Source: Marsupella aquatica
Taxonomy: Eukaryota > Marchantiophyta
Assembly: GCA_973895155.1 (NCBI GenBank)
Contig: OZ316894.1
Span: forward strand, 22,878,001-22,942,000
Direction: 5' to 3'
Length of the DNA: 64,000 bases
The position numbers and the translations under genes are program-made. Below, in pieces: positions 57,320-64,000 of the stretch. The notes below the pieces were generated by a model. It saw only the letters and a program-made list of their open reading frames with translations. It did no database searches and was not told the origin of the DNA. The stretch's first letter is position 1. The number at the start of each line of letters is the position of its first letter.

Positions 57320-58211
57320 CTTCACATCAGGACGGAATGTGTGCAGTTAAAGGACATAACCTTGTCTTTTCATAATAGAATTTCCATTGTTAGTGGCAAG
57401 ATGATGCATTCAACCTACTGTACGTATGGAAGACAACAATCTGATTGCTAAGTTTGAATTTTGCTTTTGGTAGGTAACCCCTGTTTGAGAGATCAATGTT
57501 TTTTTCCCATGTAGATCATATACGGGATCATAACTGACTTTTGTTTTGTTTAAATTTCCAACTATTTTTGAGTCTAGATTTACATATTATGAAGATGTCA
57601 GGAGGAATTTATTTTTCTTGCCGGTTGGCAGGTTTGAATTTTAATTTTGGTAGTGAACCCTTTTTTAAGTGAAACATTTTTGACATACTTTGAATTTGAG
57701 CAGACAACCAGCGTGAATTTTAGTGATTGTTTGTCATAATTGACTTTTGTTTGTTTTCCAAATGTTTTCTATACTCACACAAGAGAAATGTTACCACTAA
57801 TTTCTTATGGGCCAAAGGGTTTGACTGTCATTCCGCTCAGTGGAAATCATAAATCTTCTTTGATTAATGGTTGACTAAAAATACTGAACGTTTTCATTTT
57901 AGGGTCATTATCTTTTCTGTGATTTCTTGACGGCATGCAATTTTAAGGGCAACCTCTTCTCCTAAGGCTATCAAATTTGGAGTCACTTGAACTAATATAG
58001 AACTTGTTCATTTCACACAATGCTTTTCAAAATAGATTTCAAACCATTATAATTGGGTTGTAGCTCATACCTGGCTATTGTATGGATGGTGGAAAGAGAG
58101 AGTCTACTAAGAAGGGTCTCAGCTTGTTGAACTACTATGACATTCCTCCACTATCTTTTCTAGAGGAACTGCTTGTACTAGAAAGTCGCAGAACTTGACT
58201 ACCTTAACACT
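57320..58211. other. Promoter side of the LEA-like gene and older repeat debris
   Basis: No gene. A weak duplication of about 180 bp is visible: gaattttgcttttggtaggt at about 57450 and gaattttaattttggtagtg at about 57632, each followed by similar text up to ttgacttttgttt. Base composition changes abruptly at the right end. Confidence 0.4.
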
Positions 58212-58212
58212 T

Positions 58213-58244
58213 AGCTCCGGCGTCGCTGACTCCGACGCCGAGCT
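58213..58244. repeat. G/C-rich hairpin at the boundary of the last block
   Basis: The arms agctccggcgtcg (58213-58225) and cgacgccgagct (58233-58244) pair over 12 bp with a one-base bulge and a 7-base loop. They sit exactly where the sequence switches from AT-rich to G/C-rich, suggesting an element terminus. A second hairpin (cctgatcgg / ccgatcagg, about 58537-58560) lies further in. Confidence 0.6.
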
Positions 58245-59122
58245 CCCTTATGGTCCAGGCCCGGATAGGCCATCCGGGGAGGACTTAGCATGGGGAGACT
58301 TGTGGGCAATGAGACGTGGCACTAGCGAGGCAAGGGGCCAAGTTGGGGACACACACTAAGGATTTGGACTAGCCTAGGGCTGGTAGGGTCAAGGGGAAAT
58401 GGGCCGGGCTCAAGGATGGCCGTCCGAACCGTCGGAGGGGCTTTGAGTTCTGAGGGCTTGGGAGTGAGCTCCTCTTGGGCCCAAGGCCAATGGAGTTGAC
58501 ACCATTCGCAACGGACGCTTGGGGCGCAAGTTGTGGCCTGATCGGGTTGGGCCGATCAGGAGCCCTGAGCGGCGATCAGACCTGAGGGCCTAGGCATGAG
58601 CACTGGGTCGTCCCGGTCACAACGGGCTAAGGCACTCCGCTTGCGGATGCCTATCAAGAAAGTTATGGGCGTTGCCAATTGGTGGCGCGCCCATTATGCG
58701 CGATGGGATCCGGGTTGGGGGCCAAATGTTTAGGGACCAAAGCTGGTCCGGGGGTGGCAGGTCCCCATAAGCATATATGAGGGGAGTGGTGTCTCCCTGG
58801 GGGCTAAGGGCGAGCCAAAGTCGTGAGCCGCAGCGGTCGCGACACTAAGAGAAGCCGCCAAACGGAAATGGCGATATCTTCCCAACGGGAAGTCCGTTGG
58901 AGGACTTCTTAGGTGCGTTGAAAAGCTCTTGAGGAGGGCTATGCCCTCCTGAGCTCAGTTGGGTCTGGGGGTGCCATGGGTTCTCGTGGTTTGCGGGTGT
59001 TAGCTCGTGTGATGCCTAGACAGGAATCACTCGGCCAGTTAAGTGGGTAAAGCAGGAAGGCACCCTAGGAACACCTTAGTATAGGGACAAAACAAGGAAA
59101 ATATAAACCATTAGGGGCAACC
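58245..59122. other. Leader of the large element ORF
   Basis: G/C-rich and non-coding in all frames as far as I can judge. It is presumably the 5' non-coding part or terminal repeat of the element that carries the large ORF. No primer-binding site and no copy of this sequence was found downstream within the window, so an LTR cannot be shown. Confidence 0.4.
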
Positions 59123-61654
59123 ATGGAACCCGGGCCGAGGCCGGAGGTAAGGACGCTGAGGGTGAAAACTCGATTAGGGTTAGGGCGCGTTAAGCGTCGG
59201 CGGCTAGGAAGGATCAACGGGAAGAAGGACCGGCAGAGGAGAGGGGTAAGGAGCGCTTGTAGGAGATGGTGGCTCATTTGCGAGCACGAACTAGGCAGAC
59301 GACTACGGGAGGCCAACTACTGTCAGCTGCTTAGGCAAGCACTCGGGGAGAGAGTAGATACCAACGATCGACCTAAGGAGGGTATGAGCAACGTCAATCA
59401 AGCGGCACATTTCTGGGGATGCCTGTTCGAACGGGCAACTGAGTACATCAAGACTTACGAGGACGAGGAATCAGAAAGGGCAGCTCGAGAACGGCAGGAG
59501 CTCGCTCGATTGTGGGAGCTGCAGAAGACGGCTTTCTTAGGAGGCGAACTCATCAAGGACGAGTTCCTGTGGATGCCTACTTCCAATCAACTTGACGATC
59601 TTCTGTTTTGCAAAGACAGCGTCGTCGGCATCCGAGAGGCCATCAAGAACTGCAACGACATACACTGGGAATTAAAGGGTAGCACGGAAAGGTGGACCCA
59701 GGCAACGGTGCTAGGAGAAACCTCCACGGCAGCAGAGATGAAGAGGAAGGGAGCCGTCAACGATGAAGCCACCCCGGCAAAACGAACGAGGTCGGCGGCA
59801 CCAAAGAAGCCAGCCGAGCAGCAGAGCAGGAGGCAGGGAGAAGCCGAAGAGGAGGAGGTCGATCCCATCAAGGCCATTCCAACCAGGGATGACACCTGGA
59901 AGGGCTGGGCGGCAACCCTACCGGTGGAGGTGCAACTACATTTTGCACGGGAGGAGGATGCATGCTTTACGGCCATGCAGACCAAGAAGTACCAAGGCTT
60001 CATGGCCGGATCCGGCTTAGAGGCCTTTGTAAGATTACCATGGCTGAAGCCAGAGGTACCGGAGTCAGACCTATTAGAATTCGTGGGGTCATGGGAACCC
60101 GAGACCAATTGCACGAGGATATATGGGAAGGATTTCTATCTTACTCCCAAGGTAATTGCCGAAGTGTTTGGCTTGCCGATAGGCAATAAGACCAAAGTTG
60201 ATACCAGGAAGACCTTGCCTGACAAGGAGTTCCGGTCGTTCCCCGGGCCATCAACGAAGAATGGCTTCTTCCGGAACACCTGCACCAACCCGCACATAGG
60301 AGAGATGATCAACTTCTTGCGGGTGACCATGCATTGTAACTTGCCGAGGGCAGAGATCGGCAAGGCACAGGTCTATCTGGCAGAAAGGCCAGACCCAAGC
60401 CGGGACTACAACGGGTACCTCCTCAACCAATTGAAGAAGATCTTAAAGGAGGAGCAGCAGGTAATCGGCATGGGGAGCGTGTCGCGGCTTGGCTATCACA
60501 TGCCGCTGTTGTGCCGGTATGCCAGAGGTCAGACTTTTGCCCCAGTACTTCCCCTGCAGGTAAGGGCACCCGAGGAAGCTCCAACGCCGAGGCCGTTGGC
60601 TGAGAAGCCTCAACCACCTGTTAGCCCTACGATCGAGCAGGTGTTTAGGCCCAGGAAGGAGGACTTGCCGATGCAGCAACCAGGCATGCAGAGTCTGCTG
60701 AAACTACTGGAGAAAGAAAAGAAATCGGCATCGGCAACAACAACAACGGCAACGGCAACAATGCAGGACACTACTACAGAGGTAGGCCTACACCGGCTCA
60801 CAAGAGAAAACCCCTTTGCTGGAGACAAGGAGAGAATCAGGCCGGAATCCAAGCCAGGTGTTCGAATGTATGTAGGAATCTCAAGCTCCGAATCTGAGGC
60901 AGAATTGCCTGAAGCTCCTACCGACGAAGAGGAGAGGGAGAAGCCGGACGTCCAAGAAGTAGAGGAGGCAGTGGAGGACTGCAGCCATGATAATTCCGAC
61001 TATGGGTCGGACCATCACGTTCCAGGAGTAAGGACCTGTGGCCGGTTTGTCCCCACATTTCCAAGGGTAGTGCGAGGGGACCCCAACCAGCAGAGTAGCC
61101 CTGAGTCTCCCCCACCTGATGTTGCTCCCCCGAGCTTTGACGGCATAAAACAGACGGTGCAGGAATTTCAGGAGCGAATCAGGCAGGAAGAGGAGGCAGC
61201 CCTGGCTAGGGAAAAGGATTTACCAGGAGGAGATTGGCCGGAGGACATCAAGCGGCTAGCCGAAAAAGGAAGCAAACCTCTAGCCATGATTGAAGAGATC
61301 CGCAAGACGGCTTGGGAGCAGAGGCCGCGATGGGCGATGCCGATCACTTCTACTTACTCCACCTACGCTAAGAATAGAGCCATGGAGTATGGTGAGATGT
61401 GTGGGGAACTTGCGCTCGGCATCTTTGGAGAGGAGTTGGAGGTAGGACCCTTTTTCCATAGGGAGCAGTTGGAGAAGCACCAATTAGAAGAAGCGGTGGC
61501 TTTAGAGAGAAGCAAGAAGGACGAGGTCATTCGGCGGCTTAGGAGGATGGAAGCCGAGATTGAAGATCTAAGGGCGGCCAAGAAAGCCCAAGATGAACTG
61601 CGGATTAAACGGCATGAGTTGAACATCATGCAGGGGCAGTTGGACACCGTGTAG
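59123..61654 (+). CDS. Large transposon-associated protein of unknown function, N-terminal 843 aa
   Basis: I do not recognise a named family with certainty. The N-terminus is very basic (VKRRRLGRINGKKDRQRR), and an acidic/basic helical stretch follows (about 90-135). A linker with an NLS-like AKRTRSAAPKKP lies near 215. The globular core (about 260-450) contains FMAGSGLEAFVRLPWLKPEV, FYLTPKVIAEVFGLPIG and ILKEEQQVIGMGSVSRLGYH. Its fragment L-T-P-x-x-I-A-x-V-F-G-L-P-x-G resembles the plant-mobile-domain or 'putative plant transposon protein' regions found in plant retroelement and Mutator accessory ORFs. A Pro/Glu/Ser-rich linker and a coiled coil (about 770-843) end in a TAG at 61652-61654. 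The same frame then continues for 369 more codons. ATG 59123 is the first in the frame. Composition is much more G/C-rich than the host genes. Confidence 0.65.
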   Translation: MEPGPRPEVRTLRVKTRLGLGRVKRRRLGRINGKKDRQRRGVRSACRRWWLICEHELGRRLREANYCQLLRQALGERVDTNDRPKEGMSNVNQAAHFWGCLFERATEYIKTYEDEESERAARERQELARLWELQKTAFLGGELIKDEFLWMPTSNQLDDLLFCKDSVVGIREAIKNCNDIHWELKGSTERWTQATVLGETSTAAEMKRKGAVNDEATPAKRTRSAAPKKPAEQQSRRQGEAEEEEVDPIKAIPTRDDTWKGWAATLPVEVQLHFAREEDACFTAMQTKKYQGFMAGSGLEAFVRLPWLKPEVPESDLLEFVGSWEPETNCTRIYGKDFYLTPKVIAEVFGLPIGNKTKVDTRKTLPDKEFRSFPGPSTKNGFFRNTCTNPHIGEMINFLRVTMHCNLPRAEIGKAQVYLAERPDPSRDYNGYLLNQLKKILKEEQQVIGMGSVSRLGYHMPLLCRYARGQTFAPVLPLQVRAPEEAPTPRPLAEKPQPPVSPTIEQVFRPRKEDLPMQQPGMQSLLKLLEKEKKSASATTTTATATMQDTTTEVGLHRLTRENPFAGDKERIRPESKPGVRMYVGISSSESEAELPEAPTDEEEREKPDVQEVEEAVEDCSHDNSDYGSDHHVPGVRTCGRFVPTFPRVVRGDPNQQSSPESPPPDVAPPSFDGIKQTVQEFQERIRQEEEAALAREKDLPGGDWPEDIKRLAEKGSKPLAMIEEIRKTAWEQRPRWAMPITSTYSTYAKNRAMEYGEMCGELALGIFGEELEVGPFFHREQLEKHQLEEAVALERSKKDEVIRRLRRMEAEIEDLRAAKKAQDELRIKRHELNIMQGQLDTV

Positions 61655-62761
61655 GCTGATAATCAGAATATCAAGGATAAACTGACTCAGACGCAGGGAG
61701 AGTTGGCCGACACGATCAAAGAGAGGGAGAAGTGGAAGCGAGAGCTGAAGAATATAGAGGAGGCCCACATAACAGCCAACAGCCGGGCCATGGCGGAGAC
61801 CCAAAGAAAGGAATGGGCGTTGAAGGGGGAGCTCGAGAAAATCCGCGGAGCCCTTGAGCAGAAGGAGGCCGAGTTAGGGAAATCCTATCAAGGGATTATG
61901 GCGTTGCAGCAGGAGCTTGCGTCCCTGACGGCCAGCTTCAAGGCCGACCTAAGGGAGAAGGACGAGATGCTCGATCAGACTTACGCCAAGATGAACCAGA
62001 TGGAGTCTATCATCATTGCAGAGCTCGACAAGGAGCTAAGAGCAACCCGGGAGGAGAGGACTACCTTGAAACAAGAACGGGAGGAAGCCTAGAAGGAACT
62101 AGAGGAGGCGCGCAAGGACCTGGATGAGACCCAGGAGGAGTTGGAGGAAATCACGAGGAAGATGGAGAACCTCCAGCGGCGGGCCGACAACCAAACGGAG
62201 CGGCTGAAGAAACAAGCCACAGTATTTAAGTGCTTGTCTTCATCAGGCCCAACTCCAATTGGGGCAACCAAGTTACCAGGAGTGGTACTGGCCGAAGAAA
62301 AAGCCGCGCCACCTGCACCAGTGCCGGAAGTAAGTGGGAAGGGGAAGGGACTAGCTGCCGAACCAGAAAAGAAGAAGAAGCGGAAACCTTCAGGGTCAAG
62401 GAGTAATCCGACTCCACAAGCCGTGGTGACCAAGGAGGTAGAACCAGCACCATCCTCCGGCATGAATACGGCAATAGATCCCGCTGTTATCACAGGTGGG
62501 GGTGGTGCGGCCCAAGCCGAACTACTCAGTAATGAGGCCGGTATTCCAGATCCGCCTCTTGAGCAGGCCGGGGAGACCGTAGCCGAGGTTGAGGCCGTAA
62601 CCGATTCCCGAGCCGATGCCGACGCCGATGGTGGACCCAGTCAGGCCGATGGAGAGTTGACTCAGTCAAAGGCAGGTAATCTGTCAGAGAATGAACCTAC
62701 GGCAGTGGCTGAGGAGGAAGCGTTGGGGGCGTCCATTAAGGATCCACCACCGGTGTCGTGA
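61655..62761 (+). pseudogene. In-frame continuation of the large element ORF beyond two TAG codons
   Basis: The frame stays exactly that of 59123-61654. It encodes a long coiled coil (REKWKRELKNIEEAHITANS, MALQQELASLTASFKADLRE), is interrupted by one more TAG at 62090-62092, and resumes as coiled coil (EEARKDLDETQEELEEITRK). It finishes with a low-complexity tail rich in Pro, Ala and Glu, including KKKKRKPSGSRS, and stops with TGA at 62759-62761. Coding character is unbroken across both stops. The simplest view is one ancestral ~1,210-codon gene with two nonsense mutations; readthrough is the alternative. Confidence 0.7.
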
Positions 62762-64000
62762 CGGTGCAAGGGCGCCGTTCCTTTTAGGGAGGGCGGACGT
62801 GGAGGGAGGAGGCGTGAGTGGGCAGGGCGGGCGCTGATCTCCAAGTTTAGGATTAGGATCAGGACCAGGAGCGGCCCTGACACTTAGCTTAGTGGGATTG
62901 CGGTTCCACTGGTAGGAGCAACACTTGTGCTCCTGCCTTGCTGTACATAGGTAGATTCGGGCAAGTAGATTACTGTTAAGTAGATTAGGCTTACGATGCA
63001 AAGAATGGCGGATCCACTACCAGGATAAGTACCTGGGCAGCGGGGAGCTCAGGGCCTCTTCTTTAGCAAGTTTTTAGTTTGCACCAGCCGGGCTGGGATC
63101 AAGTAGTACGAGAAGCTCTCGGTTAGTCATACAGTGACCCTTGTGTATATTCATGTTTCCTCATGCCTAAGAGCTGAATAGAGTTGGCCTCATGGCTTAG
63201 TTCGCAGAGCTTGTGTATGAGATGTACTATTTGTATGGCAAGTGCATGGTATGACTCAGTCAGAATGAGTCATTTTGCTATTTGTGTGTCGCATTAACTT
63301 GTGTGAAGAGTGCCCACATCAACCAGAAGGAAGGAAAGTAAGCAGGGGAGTGAGTGTTGGATGTGTCGAGCTGAGAGAGGTCTTAGCGGCTTAACCAAGC
63401 CTATTGGGGATCATTCCGGCGGCGGAATCCAAACATACCTAACAAGACGGAGGGGAAGACAGGGGAAGGCCTAGATTAGGCCGGCTACGTATCTCATGAC
63501 CCGATGAAGGATCTGTCCAGTATATGTGTGTAAAATGTTAATAGTAGTAGTAGAAGGTTAGCAGCGTCCCATGCCACTAAGCCGTGGAAACGGCCTTGCC
63601 AAGCGCGAAACCTGCGGGAATCGGCTTGAGCTGGGGGTTTCTTGGGTTTAGGGAGCCATGGGACGCACCACAGCTCGCCCGCTTGCCAAATCCTGCCGAA
63701 TAGCAGCCAAGCCGCGTTCAGCCTCCCAAGGGAGCTTGCGTTGGGGAGGCAAGGCCAAGTAGGTATGGAGGCTGAGTCCCAAGGGCGCTCGGTCCCTAGA
63801 CCATCAGTGGGCGAACCGGGAGACGGTGTTAGAGTCGGGGCCGTTGTCCTGGGAATAGTGAGCTCTCAAGATAACGTCGGGTGCCTGGCTGCATGTGCTA
63901 ATTATGCTACTTATCACTTGTAAGAGACCTCATGCTTAGAACCAATTCCCTTGAGAGCCTTGTCCCCTCCCGGCCATTTCTCAAGTTCCTTGGGTTCCCC
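62762..64000. other. 3' part of the element, cut by the window end
   Basis: Moderately G/C-rich. There are no reverse transcriptase, integrase, RNase H or transposase motifs in any frame, and no repeat of the 58.2-59.1 kb sequence. A short tagtag run lies near 63541. The element's right end is presumably beyond 64000. Confidence 0.4.

Noticed and set aside
58200-58244. Helitron 3' terminus on the minus strand (hairpin next to CTAA)
   Set aside because: The CTAA overlaps the hairpin, is followed by G rather than T, and no Rep/helicase gene is present, so the Helitron rule is not met.
59587-60114. 175-codon antisense frame inside the large element ORF
   Set aside because: Mirror of a G/C-rich coding region. 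The plus-strand frame is far longer and has domain-like structure.
59123-62761. Reassigned UAG codon
   Set aside because: EPSPS, the nuclease, the Myb-like protein and the LEA-like gene all end at UAG at the expected protein end, so UAG is a normal stop here.
58245-64000. LTR retrotransposon with the ORF as gag
   Set aside because: No reverse transcriptase, integrase or protease motif, no primer-binding site, and no repeated terminal sequence within the window. It remains possible only beyond the window edge.

Overview
The window is nuclear DNA of a land plant. A moss or other bryophyte is my best guess. The evidence is spliceosomal genes with short GT-AG introns, a plastid-targeted EPSP synthase, plant-type PASTICCINO2 and Nas2/PSMD9 homologues, a Pong-type PIF/Harbinger transposon, and a decayed PLS-type PPR gene whose wording resembles the large moss PPR families. 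The species cannot be fixed from sequence alone. Most of the window is repetitive intergenic DNA. Several real genes are invisible as single ORFs and had to be rebuilt from exons by following reading frame and splice sites.

Layout. 0.3-1.2 kb: PPR pseudogene. 1.7-2.2 kb: small orphan coiled-coil gene (-). 4.6-5.5 kb: six-copy tandem repeat. 6.0-9.8 kb: eight-exon EPSP synthase (+), tail to tail with a two-exon TFIIIC subunit gene (11.6-14.7 kb, -). 14.83-14.99 kb: fold-back MITE just upstream of that gene's start. 16.37-20.51 kb: complete Pong-like PIF/Harbinger element with a TTA target-site duplication, 16-bp inverted ends, nuclease ORF, Myb/SANT ORF and a possible third small ORF. 22.4-25.5 kb: nine-exon PASTICCINO2 (very-long-chain 3-hydroxyacyl-CoA dehydratase) with a 19-nt micro-exon. 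29.0-30.6 kb: seven-copy 229-bp tandem array. 35.3-36.4 kb: 356-aa orphan coiled-coil gene (-). 37.9-44.2 kb: two arrays of a ~20-nt repeat in opposite orientation, about 5.4 kb apart, enclosing gene-free repetitive DNA. 51.0-52.6 kb: four-exon Nas2/PSMD9 proteasome chaperone (-). 53.5-55.2 kb: another degenerate tandem array. 56.0-57.3 kb: two-exon LEA_3-like, probably mitochondrial protein (-). From 58.2 kb to the end: a visibly more G/C-rich block with one 1,213-codon reading frame broken by two in-frame TAG codons. It looks like a transposable-element accessory protein and is probably decaying.

The host genes (shikimate pathway, Pol III transcription, fatty-acid elongation, proteasome assembly, desiccation-type protein) are unrelated housekeeping or stress functions, as expected in a plant genome. 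The parts that belong together are the Pong-like element, where the nuclease and Myb-like protein are partners acting on its ends, and possibly the inverted-array structure at 38-44 kb. No rRNA, tRNA or CRISPR and no reverse transcriptase was seen.
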